Shown here in pieces: positions 49,847 to 58,254 of a stretch of DNA of 64,000 bases. A model generated the notes under the pieces. The model was not told where the DNA came from. It was given only the letters and a program-made list of their open reading frames with translations, and ran no database searches. The translations under genes and the position numbers were made by a program. The stretch is from Micromonospora sp. C28SCA-DRY-2 (lineage in GTDB: Bacteria; Actinomycetota; Actinomycetes; Mycobacteriales; Micromonosporaceae). The stretch is from positions 62,001 to 126,000 of the forward strand of contig NZ_JAUMKD010000007.1 of assembly GCF_030519475.1 (NCBI RefSeq), in the 5' to 3' direction. Position 1 is the stretch's first letter, and every line of letters starts with the position of its first letter.

Positions 49847-52236
49847 GCCGGCCGGCCGGGCGGTCGCGCGGGCCGGGCCGGCTGAGCGTGCTGCTGGCCG
49901 TCGGCGGGGTGCTCGGCGGCGGGGTCAGCGCGCTGCTCGGCAACGTCGCCGGCAACCTGCTCTCCGAGCTGTCGGTCCAGGTGCTGGGCTCGGCGAGCGT
50001 CGGCGTGGTGGTGCTCGGCCTGCTCGCCTCCTTCCTGGTCGAGTGGCGCCGGCGCCGGCGCGACCAGCTCGCCGAGCCGGACGAGACGGACGCCGAGGCG
50101 CCGGCGGCGGCCGGGCCGCCCACCCTGCCCTACCCGGCCGGGTTCACCGGGCGCGACGACGAGGTGCAGGCCGTCGTCGACGAGCTGAAACAGCACCACG
50201 CGGTGGCGGTGGTGGGCCGCCGCGCGGTCGGCACCTCGTGGTGCGCGATCCAGGCGGCCAACCTGTGCCGGGCCGAGTTCCCCGACGGGCTCTACCACCT
50301 GGACCTGCGCCGCGGCGGGCGGCGCCGGTCGGCGCGGCAGGTGCTCGCCGCGCTGGCCCGGATCCTGGGCACCCGGCCGCCGGCGTCCGGCCGCCCGGAC
50401 GACCTGGCGCACGCCGCCGACGAGGTGCGCCGCCAGCTCGACGGCCGCCGGATCCTGCTGGTGCTGGACAACGTGGACGACCCGGCGCAGGTCCGGCCGC
50501 TGCTGCCGCCGACCGCGCGGACCTGCCGGCTGCTGCTGGCCGGCACCGGCGCGCTGGCCGCCAGCCAGGGGGTGGCGGCGCACTGGCTGGGCGAGCCGGA
50601 CACCGACGACGCCGTCGAGCTGTTCGCCGCGGCCGGCGCGGCGGCGCCGGCGGCCCGGCCGCACCGGCCCGACCCGCGTACCGACCCGGCGGTGCGGGAC
50701 ATCGTGGAGCTGTGCGGGCGGCAGCCGCGTACGGTGGCGGAGCTGGGGCGACGCACCGCGCAGCACGGGTGGCGGCACGCCGACGTACTCGACGCGCTGC
50801 GCCGGGCGGTCGGGACTCCCCCGCACCAGGAGATCGACGCCTCACCGGCCACGCTGCTGGTGACCGCCCGGGACACCGCCTACCACGCGCTCTCGGCGGA
50901 GGCCCGCCGGCTGTGGCGGCTGATGTCGCTCAGCCCGGCGCCGGTGGACCGGCCGACCATCGCGGCGCTCGCCGACCGGCGACCGGACCGGGTCGCCGCC
51001 CTGCTGGACGAACTGGCCGCCGGGGCGTTCGTGGTCGGCGCGCCCGGCGACCGGTACGAGGTACGCCCGCTGCTCGGCCCGTACGCCCGGATGCACCTGC
51101 GCGACGACGAGCCGGTGCGCCGGCGGGTGGCCGCGCAGGCCCGGCTCACCCGGCACCTGGCCCGGCGGGCCGACCGGCACGTGGCGAGCCTGGCGGTGGC
51201 CGCGTCCACCCTGGACCGGGACCGGCCGCTGCCGCTGGACGACGACCCGTACGGCTGGTTCGACCTGCACCAGGAGCTGCTGCTCGCGGTGGTCAAGGTG
51301 CCGGCGGGCGCGGCCGAGACGCTGCCCCGGCGGGTCCGCCGCTGGTGGTTCCGGCTGGCGGTCGCGCTGTGCGGCTGGCTCGCCCACGTCGAGCGGCTGG
51401 ACGAGTGGGACGAGGTGTGCCGCACCGTGCTGGCCACGCCGACCGCCGACGACCGGCCGGAGATCGCCGGCTGGGCGCACAACGAGCTGGGCGTGCTGCG
51501 CCGGCGCCGGCACGACCCGCAGGGCGCGGCGACCGCGCTGACCCTGGCCGTGGCGGAGCGCGGCCGCCGGGGCACGGCCCAGGCCCGGATGAACCTCGGC
51601 CTGGTCCTGCTCGACCTGGGTCAGCTCGACGACGCGGTGGAACACCTGGAGCTGTCCCGCCGGCACCGTTCCAGCGCCGACCGGGCCGGGCACGCGCTGA
51701 CCCAGCTCGGCCTCGGCGCCGCCCAGTTGGCGCGCGGCGAACTGGAGATCGCCCACCACCACCTGGTGCGGGCGGCGAACACCTTCCGCTCGCTCGGCGA
51801 CGCCCGCGGCTACGCGGCGGCGCTGACCAACCTGGTGCTGGTGCACGCCGAGATGGGCGAGCACCTGGACGCGGCGCAGTCGTGGCGGGCCGCGCTGCGC
51901 GAGTACGAGTCGGTGGCGGACCCGACGAACCGGGCCGCCGCGCTGCTCAACGCCGGTGCCACGCTGCTCGGCGCCGCGCCCGGCCAGGCCCGGCAGGCGT
52001 ACGAGATGCTGGCCGAGAGCCGGCGGCTGCGCGAGGGCGGGCCGGCCACCCCCGGGCTGGGCCGGACGCTGTTGTACCTGGGCGACGCGGCGGCCGCGCT
52101 CGGCGACCCGGACGAGGCCCGGCGGCACTGGGTGGACGCGGCAGCGATCTGCGAGGCGGCCCGGGACGCCGAGGGCCAGGCCGAGGCGGACGCCCGGCTG
52201 GCCGGGGTGGACGCCCCGGCCGACGAGCCCGCCTGA
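49843..52236 (+). CDS. membrane-anchored STAND (NB-ARC-like) protein with TPR repeats
   Basis: A 797-residue protein. Two N-terminal hydrophobic segments (about 14-34 and 45-67) anchor it. The NB-ARC-like domain at about 95-330 has FTGRDDEVQAVVDEL, P-loop VVGRRAVGTSW (125-133; the lysine of GxGKT is Thr131), and Walker B ILLVLDNVDDPAQV (Asp209) intact. The GLPL region reads CGRQPRTVAEL, also changed. A winged-helix region follows at about 335-430 (LSAEARRLWRLMSLSP). Residues 540-790 are TPR repeats (AHNELGVLRRRRHDPQGA, ARMNLGLVLLDLGQLDDAVE, ALTNLVLVHAEMGEHLDAA). STAND proteins switch on nucleotide binding and sense ligand or partners via TPRs. Here nucleotide hydrolysis is doubtful. It is coupled to the permease gene (GTGA). 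Confidence 0.8.
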   Translation: MSRPAGRSRGPGRLSVLLAVGGVLGGGVSALLGNVAGNLLSELSVQVLGSASVGVVVLGLLASFLVEWRRRRRDQLAEPDETDAEAPAAAGPPTLPYPAGFTGRDDEVQAVVDELKQHHAVAVVGRRAVGTSWCAIQAANLCRAEFPDGLYHLDLRRGGRRRSARQVLAALARILGTRPPASGRPDDLAHAADEVRRQLDGRRILLVLDNVDDPAQVRPLLPPTARTCRLLLAGTGALAASQGVAAHWLGEPDTDDAVELFAAAGAAAPAARPHRPDPRTDPAVRDIVELCGRQPRTVAELGRRTAQHGWRHADVLDALRRAVGTPPHQEIDASPATLLVTARDTAYHALSAEARRLWRLMSLSPAPVDRPTIAALADRRPDRVAALLDELAAGAFVVGAPGDRYEVRPLLGPYARMHLRDDEPVRRRVAAQARLTRHLARRADRHVASLAVAASTLDRDRPLPLDDDPYGWFDLHQELLLAVVKVPAGAAETLPRRVRRWWFRLAVALCGWLAHVERLDEWDEVCRTVLATPTADDRPEIAGWAHNELGVLRRRRHDPQGAATALTLAVAERGRRGTAQARMNLGLVLLDLGQLDDAVEHLELSRRHRSSADRAGHALTQLGLGAAQLARGELEIAHHHLVRAANTFRSLGDARGYAAALTNLVLVHAEMGEHLDAAQSWRAALREYESVADPTNRAAALLNAGATLLGAAPGQARQAYEMLAESRRLREGGPATPGLGRTLLYLGDAAAALGDPDEARRHWVDAAAICEAARDAEGQAEADARLAGVDAPADEPA

Positions 52237-52269
52237 TCGGGAGCCGGCCGGGGGGGCACCTCGCGCGGG

Positions 52270-53301
52270 TCAGCCGTCGAGGCGGCGGACCATGTTCATG
52301 ATCGTCTCGACCTGGGCGCCGCCCTTGATCGGGTAGTTGGTGGCGCCGAGGTAGCCCCACCAGTCCCAGCAGCCGTTGGGGTTGGTGCCCGCCGTGGCGG
52401 CCTGGGGGTAGAGCACGATCAGATTGTTGGTGTCGGCGTACTGGTTGAGGTTGGCCCGGTCCACGAACGCGGTGCCGACCGAGCCGTACGCCTGGAGGCA
52501 GCCGTGCAGGGCGACCAGCAGCCGGCAGGACTGGCCGGCGGCGCACGACGACGGCACGTACGCGAAGCCGTTGGCGTCCATGCTCAGGCCGGGGGCGTAG
52601 CCGTTGACCGCGTGGGTGTTCTGGCTGAACCGGATGAGCGTGCCGCCCAGGGCTCCGGTGTTCGGCGCCGCGACGCTGCCCAGCAGCTTGCGCAACAGGG
52701 CCTGCTGCGGGTCGGTGCCGCAGTTGTTGAGGAACGGCGCCGCGGTCGCGGTGCAGCCGCGGGTGCCGTACGGGGTGACCCAGGCGTGCCCGGCCGAGGA
52801 GCCGCTGTCGTACTGGACACTGGCGCCGAAGTGCTGGTAGTAGCGGACCAGGTCGTCGGTGACGGATTTCTTGACGGTGTTGTCGTTCGCGCCGTGGAAG
52901 ACGTAGACCGGGTCGCCGGAGAGGTTGCCCACCGGGTCGACCCAGCCGTACGAGGCCCAGGTGCGGGTGTAGGTCTGCAGGGCGGACAGGTTGGTCGGGT
53001 ACTGGTTGTCGCCGCAGCCGTAGAGCGCCTGGGCGACGTTGTTCTGGGCGCAGTAGTAGGGCCCGGCGGCGAAGACGGCCGCGCCGCGGATCCGGGACGA
53101 GTAGGCGACGTGCAGTTGGGTGGCCATGTAGCCACCGGAGGAGACTCCGGCGACGTACACGGTGGAGACGTTGTAGGCGCGCAGCGAACCGGCGACCGGG
53201 GTCTTGGTGGACGGGTCGGCGGCCTGGGCGGGGGTCGCGGTGGTCAGGGTCAGCAGCAGGGCGGTGACCAGGGCGGCGGTGGCCCTCAGCGGTGTGGTCA
53301 T
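52270..53301 (-). CDS. secreted PHB-depolymerase-family esterase
   Basis: A 343-residue exported hydrolase. The signal peptide is MTTPLRATAALVTALLLTLT with cleavage near AQAAD. The nucleophile elbow is GVSSGGYMA (Ser at about residue 54), the catalytic Asp is in FHGANDNTVKK (about 120), and His in SSAGHAWVTP (about 148). Several cysteines (YCAQN, GCGDN, GCTATAAPFLNNCG, SSCAAGQSC) point to disulfides outside the cell. The fold and motifs match extracellular poly(3-hydroxybutyrate) depolymerases and acetyl-xylan/feruloyl-type relatives, but there is no separate substrate-binding module, so the polymer is not certain. It is convergent with the STAND gene. Confidence 0.88.
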   Translation of the reverse strand: MTTPLRATAALVTALLLTLTTATPAQAADPSTKTPVAGSLRAYNVSTVYVAGVSSGGYMATQLHVAYSSRIRGAAVFAAGPYYCAQNNVAQALYGCGDNQYPTNLSALQTYTRTWASYGWVDPVGNLSGDPVYVFHGANDNTVKKSVTDDLVRYYQHFGASVQYDSGSSAGHAWVTPYGTRGCTATAAPFLNNCGTDPQQALLRKLLGSVAAPNTGALGGTLIRFSQNTHAVNGYAPGLSMDANGFAYVPSSCAAGQSCRLLVALHGCLQAYGSVGTAFVDRANLNQYADTNNLIVLYPQAATAGTNPNGCWDWWGYLGATNYPIKGGAQVETIMNMVRRLDG

Positions 53302-53503
53302 GGACGCTCCCGGTTCGGCGAGCGCCGGCGGTGGTGTCGGCGTGGCCAGACGCTAGCGTGACATCGAGCACACCCGATATGAGCGGGGCCGACACGTCGG
53401 GCGGTGCCGGTGTGTCGGGAACCGACAGGCGTGGGCGTCGATGACGCGCGCGGGCGACCCGGCAGTCATGGACCAGGTGATTGTCACCGACGCAGGGCGA
53501 ACG

Positions 53504-54280
53504 TCACCCCGCGATGCGGTAGTGGTAGCCGCACAGCTCGGTGAAGCCGGCCCGCCCGTACAGCCGCCGGGCCGCGACGTTGCCGCGCTCCACCTGGAGA
53601 TACACGTGGTCGGCGTGGTGGGCAGCGGCCCACTCGGCCAGCGCGGCCAGCACGGCGCGGGCGGCGCCCCGCCCGCGCGCCCCGGGCAGCGTCACCATGC
53701 CGAACACCCCCGCCCAGCCGGCGTCAGCCACCGCCCGGCCGGCCGCGACCACGTCGTCACCGACCAGGGCGCGGGCGTAGCCGGACGGCAATGCCACCCG
53801 GTCGAGCAGTTCCCGCTCGCCGCCGGGGTCGCCACCGGCCGCGTGTACGGCGAGCCAGGTGTCCAGCCACGGTCGGCTCGGCCGGTCGTCCAGCTCGACC
53901 CGCAGCGCGCCCGGTGCCAACCGGTCGAGCACCTCCACGGTCCGGGCGACCTGCAACGAGACCGGGCACTCCCGCCGGTAGCCGCGCGCGGCCAGCAGCT
54001 CGTCGAGCCCGTCCGGGCACGCCGGCGGGCTGATCTGGAACGCCGGCGGCGCGCCGTGGGCCCGGTAGAACTCCTCGGCCGCCGCGACCCGCTGCGCCAG
54101 GTCGGCTCCCCGGGCCGGACGATGCGGCAGGACGCTGCCCACCCACCAGGCGCCGCCGGGGGCGAGGCGCAGCCACCACCCGCGCGCGTCCTCGACCAGC
54201 GTGGCGGGCTGGCCCCGGGCGGCCCGCTCCTGCAGGTCCCTGACCAGCTCCGGGTCGGTGACGGTCGACGGCGGGAACAC
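53504..54280 (-). CDS. GNAT acetyltransferase
   Basis: A 258-residue protein with two GNAT-like halves. The N-terminal half is degenerate (DLQERAARGQPATLVEDARGWWLRLAPGG); the C-terminal half has the CoA loop MVTLPGARGRGAARAVLAALAEWA (RGRGAA, about residues 196-201 region) and QVERGNVAARRLYGRAGF. The GTG at 54280 is chosen because GAGAGGAG lies upstream; a longer frame adds 31 residues of low quality. The amine substrate is unknown. Its end lies beside the PHB-depolymerase promoter region. Confidence 0.8.
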   Translation of the reverse strand: MFPPSTVTDPELVRDLQERAARGQPATLVEDARGWWLRLAPGGAWWVGSVLPHRPARGADLAQRVAAAEEFYRAHGAPPAFQISPPACPDGLDELLAARGYRRECPVSLQVARTVEVLDRLAPGALRVELDDRPSRPWLDTWLAVHAAGGDPGGERELLDRVALPSGYARALVGDDVVAAGRAVADAGWAGVFGMVTLPGARGRGAARAVLAALAEWAAAHHADHVYLQVERGNVAARRLYGRAGFTELCGYHYRIAG

Positions 54281-54430
54281 GCCGGGCTCCTCTCCGCGGG
54301 CAACTGCCGGACAGCTTCCCAGTCGTTGGGGACGGTGGGCGCCCGGTCGCCGGCGCTCCCAGAAAATGGTCAACTCGGCAGGGCGGCAGCGCCGGGTGGC
54401 CGAGGTCTGGGTCTTCTTCGGCGGCCGGGT

Positions 54431-55192
54431 CTAGGATCCGGCGGCCAGGAGCCGGCGGATCGCGTCGGCGATCACCCGGTCCACGGCGAAGCGCACCTCC
54501 AGCCAGGTCAGCGTGACCGCCGCCGCCCGCCGGTTGTGCTGGTAGCCGGGCACCATCGCGGCCAGCGGCAGCACCTCCGGCGGGTACGCCTGCTCGACCC
54601 GCCGGCTGGCGTCGAAGGGGTCGCGGCGGTGCCCGGCCTCGGGGTGGGTCAGGTTCAGCAGCCCGATCACCCGGTCGACGGCGTACGACTGGATGAACCG
54701 CGCGGCGGTCAGCCGCTCACCACGCAGGTCGCGCAGCAGGCCGACGTAGAGGTTGGTCAGCGCCTCGTTGAGGTGGAACTCGACGGTGTCGTACGGAACC
54801 GCGGCGGGCGGCGGGCCGGCGTCTGCCAGCCCGGCGGGCGCGTCGTCGCGTTGCCAGACGACCCGGGCGCCGGTGAACGGCAACCGGGCGAGTTCGGCGA
54901 CGGTGAAGACGGCGTACTCGACGAAGACGCCGTCGGCGTAGAGCGCCTTCCGCCCGTTGCGGTCGTTGGCGAAGCTGTACGCCACCGGGCACGGTGCCTG
55001 CAGCCAGTCGACGGACTCCAGGTAGCGCGGCTTGGCGGGCGCGTCGACCACGACGAAGAAGTCGAGGTCGGAGTAGTCGTCGAGGCGGTCGTGCTCGGCG
55101 CCGGCGGAGCCCAGCCCGAGCAGCGCGACCACGTCCGGGCGGGCGGCGAGGTGGGCGGCGAGGTCGTCCAGCCGTCGCAGCATCGGGTGCAT
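54431..55192 (-). CDS. nucleotidyltransferase-domain protein
   Basis: A 253-residue protein. The nucleotidyltransferase signature is LLGLGSAGAEHDRLDDYSDLDFFVVV (about residues 26-51), that is GS..G....DYSDLD with the paired Asp for metal. The C-terminal helical half (FHLNEALTNLYVGLLRDLRGERLTAARFIQSYAVDRV) resembles aminoglycoside/lincosamide adenylyltransferases and related proteins. It might modify an antibiotic or another small molecule, but this family also has housekeeping members, so resistance is not claimed. The ATG at 55192 is used. Divergent from arsR. Confidence 0.8.
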   Translation of the reverse strand: MHPMLRRLDDLAAHLAARPDVVALLGLGSAGAEHDRLDDYSDLDFFVVVDAPAKPRYLESVDWLQAPCPVAYSFANDRNGRKALYADGVFVEYAVFTVAELARLPFTGARVVWQRDDAPAGLADAGPPPAAVPYDTVEFHLNEALTNLYVGLLRDLRGERLTAARFIQSYAVDRVIGLLNLTHPEAGHRRDPFDASRRVEQAYPPEVLPLAAMVPGYQHNRRAAAVTLTWLEVRFAVDRVIADAIRRLLAAGS

Positions 55193-55363
55193 CACGTCGT
55201 CCCTTCGCGAAGAGTCGACGTTTCAGCCCGTACGGCCCTGCTGGCCGCCGAGGTCGCGACACCGGTGCCCCCGATGCTGGGCAGCGGGCGCCGCCGATGT
55301 CAAGGCGCACCTCCCCTGCGGCGGCGGCGGTCACGGCATCGCAAGCCTCCGACGCGCCTAATA

Positions 55364-55416
55364 CTTAGGTATTGACCTAAGCTTCGTTCGCCCCTATACT
55401 TAGGTACATGCCTAAG
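55364..55416 (+). promoter_or_regulatory. leaderless arsR promoter inside two operators
   Basis: Operator 1 is CTTAGGT-ATTG-ACCTAAG (55364-55381); operator 2 is CTTAGG-TACATG-CCTAAG (55399-55416). They are 35 bp apart. TTGACC (55372-55377), a 17-bp spacer and TATACT (55395-55400) form a near-consensus promoter whose predicted start falls at the A of the ATG at 55408. The -35 is inside operator 1, and the -10 end plus start codon are inside operator 2. Confidence 0.8.
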
Positions 55417-55770
55417 CGATCTGGCGACGGAGGCGGGCCGGCGGACCCGGCCCTGGACGGCGTGTTCCACGCGTTGTCCGACCCCACCCGCCGGCGGATC
55501 GTCGAACGCCTCGGCCGGGGGCCCGCGACGACCAGCGAGCTGGCCCGTCCGTTCGACATGGCACTGCCGTCGTTCACCCAGCACCTGGGCGTCCTCGAGC
55601 GCTCCGGCCTGGTGACGTCGGAGAAGAAGGGACGGGTGCGCACCTACCGCCTCACACCCGCGCCGCTGGAACAGGTCGACAGCTGGCTCGCCGGTCAGCG
55701 CGCGCTGTGGACCCGACGCCTGGATCAACTCGACGCACTACTCCACAACCTGAAGGAGCAGCAGAAATGA
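55408..55770 (+). CDS. ArsR-family regulator
   Basis: A 120-residue winged-helix protein: ALSDPTRRRIVERLGRGPATTSELARPFDMALPSFTQHLGVLERSGLVTSEKKGRVRTYRL (about residues 20-80). There is no ELCVCD metal motif, so it is probably not a classical metal sensor; this subgroup often precedes AHSA1/SRPBCC genes and answers to another signal. The mRNA is predicted to be leaderless. The stop overlaps the SRPBCC gene start (ATGA). Confidence 0.9.
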   Translation: MPKRSGDGGGPADPALDGVFHALSDPTRRRIVERLGRGPATTSELARPFDMALPSFTQHLGVLERSGLVTSEKKGRVRTYRLTPAPLEQVDSWLAGQRALWTRRLDQLDALLHNLKEQQK

Positions 55771-56249
55771 CCACCTACTCCGCGGACCCGAACCTCGACC
55801 TCGTCCTGGAGCGCACCGTCGACGTCGCGCCCGAGCTGGTCTGGAAGGCGTGGACGACGCCCGAGCTGATCGTGCAGTGGTTCACCCCGAAGCCCTGGTC
55901 GACCACGTCCTGCGAGCTCGACCTGCGCCCCGGCGGCAAGTTCAACACGGTGATGCGCTCGCCGGAGGGTCAGGAGTTCCCCAACGTCGGCTGCGTGCTG
56001 CTGGTCGAGGAGAACTCGACGCTGGTCTTCACCTCGGCCCTCGGCCCCGGCTTCCGGCCGCAGGCCAGCGAGGACGGCTTCCCGTTCACCGCCGTCGTGC
56101 ACATCGAACCCGCCGGCAACGGCACGAAGTACACCGCCACCGCCATCCATGCCGACGCCTCGGCGAAGAAGGCGCACGCGGACATGGGCTTCATCGAGGG
56201 CTGGGGCACGGCCCTGGACCAGCTGGTCGAGGTCGCGAAGCGCCTCTGA
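55767..56249 (+). CDS. SRPBCC (AHSA1-type) protein
   Basis: A 160-residue START-like protein: LDLVLERTVDVAPELVWKAWTTPELIVQWFTPKPWSTTSCELDLRPGGKFNTVMRSPEG. The F..RPGG.F pattern and the C-terminal helix GFIEGWGTALDQLVEVA are typical of AHSA1/CalC-like ligand-binding proteins. Coupled to arsR; such pairs are widespread and the SRPBCC protein may bind or clear the inducer. A strong hairpin follows the gene. Confidence 0.9.
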   Translation: MTTYSADPNLDLVLERTVDVAPELVWKAWTTPELIVQWFTPKPWSTTSCELDLRPGGKFNTVMRSPEGQEFPNVGCVLLVEENSTLVFTSALGPGFRPQASEDGFPFTAVVHIEPAGNGTKYTATAIHADASAKKAHADMGFIEGWGTALDQLVEVAKRL

Positions 56250-56278
56250 CGTACCCGGTCAGCCAGGGCGATACGCAG

Positions 56279-56318
56279 GCGTCAGCGCCGCGGGGTCCTG
56301 AACCCGCTGCGCTGACGC
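56279..56318. terminator. terminator of the arsR-SRPBCC operon
   Basis: GCGTCAGCGC pairs with GCGCTGACGC over 10 bp, then GCGGGGT with ACCCGC over 6 bp after a C-T mismatch, with a small loop. It starts 30 bp after the stop. Confidence 0.75.
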
Positions 56319-56440
56319 TCGGGGCGCTGTTGAACAGGATGGCCTCGGGATTCTGGGTGCCGCTGGTGGCCCCGATGGCGCACGGCCCGCGCCTATTCGG
56401 CTGGCACCGATGGTAGGTGCCGCGCCTCGTCAACCCGCGG

Positions 56441-57169
56441 TCAGCCGCTTTCACCACAGTCAGAGGCGGCTTCGCGGGTGCCTGGTACCTCTGCGGCGTA
56501 GAAGGCGTACCCGGTCTTCGCGGCAGCCGGGATGAAGGGCTTGTCTCGGGAAAGAGGTTTCGGACCGCCGAGCTCCGTTGAGCCCCAGTTGGCGTTCGGT
56601 TCGAGTTCCCACCACTGCACCGTGTCGGTGAACCGGATGGCGCGCACCAAGCTGTAGTCGGCGTCTCCGGTGTTGTCGCTGCCACCGTCCGGAAAGCCGG
56701 TCACCAGCAGGCGGAACGTCAGGATCGTGCATGGGGGCGCATGGACGTCGGCAGGGAAGGCAAACGTGTGCTGTCCCCGATCGGCGTAACCGATGGCGGC
56801 ACCGATGACGTCGACGATGAAGTAAATCTCTCTGACGGGCACCGGCGCCCGGTTCTGCAGCGTCACGACCGGAAGGCTGCGGGGCTCCGCGACCTTCAAC
56901 CGGTCGTTCCAGAACGTCACGCGCCTGGCGTATCTCTCTTGGTAGCGCTGGCGGTCCAACTGCGTCGACTCCAGCTGCGCCTCAGTGACGCGGATTTGGT
57001 CTTGGTACGTCGCCACAGCAACCCATAGCGCCGGGGCGGCAACGATCACCGCGAGCAGCGCGGCGCCAGCCTGCACCCAGTCCGTCGCCTTCGCCCGCTC
57101 GCGCGTCCCCGGCCGTTGACTGCGCCGGCGACTCGGCACTGCCCGGCGCCGTGGTGCTGTTCGAGGCAC
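56441..57169 (-). CDS. hypothetical membrane protein, 242 aa
   Basis: One membrane segment at about residues 30-54 (WVQAGAALLAVIVAAPALWVAVATY) follows a very basic N-terminus (RRRAVPSRRRSQR). A coiled-coil-like stretch (VTEAQLESTQLDRQRYQERYARR) leads to a beta-rich outer domain. Codon choice is less GC-biased than in the flanks. No family recognised. GTG start at 57169; a GTG 10 codons later is possible. It might be part of an inserted segment. Confidence 0.65.
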   Translation of the reverse strand: MPRTAPRRRAVPSRRRSQRPGTRERAKATDWVQAGAALLAVIVAAPALWVAVATYQDQIRVTEAQLESTQLDRQRYQERYARRVTFWNDRLKVAEPRSLPVVTLQNRAPVPVREIYFIVDVIGAAIGYADRGQHTFAFPADVHAPPCTILTFRLLVTGFPDGGSDNTGDADYSLVRAIRFTDTVQWWELEPNANWGSTELGGPKPLSRDKPFIPAAAKTGYAFYAAEVPGTREAASDCGESG

Positions 57170-57588
57170 AGCTACCCTCCCTCGTCAATGCAGCCAGCCG
57201 CTCTCGCCGCGGTGGCCGCCTCGCGCGCCGGTTATCGGTGACAGATCGTCGTGCGACGAGCCGCCCTTCCCCGCACCGGCTCGGGACCCTCCATCGTGGC
57301 TTGGGGAGTCCACACCCACCTCCGCTCCCAGCGTGTCTCGGCAGCTGATCGGCCGCCAGGAGTCGGCTCGGCGGACGAGATCAGCTGCCTGGGGTCCTGG
57401 CCGCCGGGAAGCGCCAAAGGTTCCTGAACCAAGGCCACACGGCCCAGTAGGCCCCGACCCACAGGCGAGCCGAATGCTCCGATCTCGCATTCACCGGGAT
57501 CCCGTGCACGTTGCAACGCGGTGTCGGCGAGATGACAGGAAGCCATACGTCCGGCCACTGCCCGACGTCGGGAGTGAGCGGCATCATC
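57170..57588. other. gene-free stretch between two divergent genes
   Basis: About 420 bp with no convincing coding frame, hairpin or repeat. Base composition is lower in GC than average for the window and dinucleotide use differs. It should hold the promoters of the membrane-protein gene and the Excalibur gene, but no clear -10/-35 pair stands out. Confidence 0.4.
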
Positions 57589-58143
57589 ATGCAGGTGAAG
57601 AGCCGCCCGCCCACTCGCCCAGCCGGCAAGGCACCCAGTCCCAATACAGTGGTCGGCCTGGTGGTCGGTGTGGTGCTCGTGGCCTGCTGTGGTTGCGGCG
57701 CAATCCAGAATCTCTTTGATGGCGATGACACTGGCTCCGCCTCTTCTCCGGCGACCCGATCCGCATCACCTACCACCAGTTCGTCGACGAACGCCAACCG
57801 GCTCGCCGACACCGCTCCGACGGCCAGTCCCACGCCGTCTGCCAGGCCGACCCCGGTCGTGCGCTACGCCACTTGTGAAGAGGTGCGCGCCGCCGGCGCC
57901 GACCCACTGTTCGAGGGCGAACCCGGCTATCGCAAGGAGCTGGACCGCAACGGCGACGGGCTGGCCTGCGCCTCGGACGACGAACCCACCAAGGCCGCTC
58001 CCCCGCCTGAGGACGAGGACGACGACGTCTACTACGCCAACTGCTCGGAGGCCCGGGCCGCTGGCGCGGCGCCGCTGCACCGGGGGGAGCCCGGCTACCG
58101 CCTTGGCCTGGACCGGAACAAGGACGGCGTCGCCTGCGAGTAG
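57589..58143 (+). CDS. membrane-anchored protein with two Excalibur domains
   Basis: A 184-residue protein. The membrane segment (TVVGLVVGVVLVACCGCGAI) is at about residues 17-36. A Ser/Thr/Pro/Ala linker follows. Two Excalibur calcium-binding domains end the protein: YATCEEVRAAGADPLFEGEPGY with LDRNGDGLACA, and YYANCSEARAAGAAPLHRGEPGY with LDRNKDGVACE. Each has the DxDxDGxxCE calcium loop and two cysteines. Excalibur modules occur in extracellular actinobacterial proteins. The start is uncertain: ATG at 57589 has GGGAG 14 nt upstream; ATG at 57532 or TTG at 57511 would add up to 26 residues. Confidence 0.8.
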   Translation: MQVKSRPPTRPAGKAPSPNTVVGLVVGVVLVACCGCGAIQNLFDGDDTGSASSPATRSASPTTSSSTNANRLADTAPTASPTPSARPTPVVRYATCEEVRAAGADPLFEGEPGYRKELDRNGDGLACASDDEPTKAAPPPEDEDDDVYYANCSEARAAGAAPLHRGEPGYRLGLDRNKDGVACE

Positions 58144-58254
58144 CCTGCCCGCCGCGGTGCTGTGGTTCGGCGGGTTCTGGATGAGCGAGTCCTGATGCCG
58201 GACGCCCCGGGTGCTCGCGTCCGGTGTCCACCGCGCCGGGGACGCACAGCGGCG

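Noticed and set aside
47710..52236. A forward frame of about 1500 residues that seems to fuse into the STAND gene
   Set aside because: The first two thirds are an out-of-frame reading of the permease genes; only the part from 49843 is coding.
53391..53421. CCGACAC ... GTGTCGG inverted repeat upstream of the PHB-depolymerase-like gene as operator
   Set aside because: Long, GC-rich spacer and no regulator gene beside it; too weak to list.
54431..55192. Antibiotic-resistance nucleotidyltransferase
   Set aside because: The fold is clear but resemblance to known resistance enzymes is only general, so resistance is not claimed.
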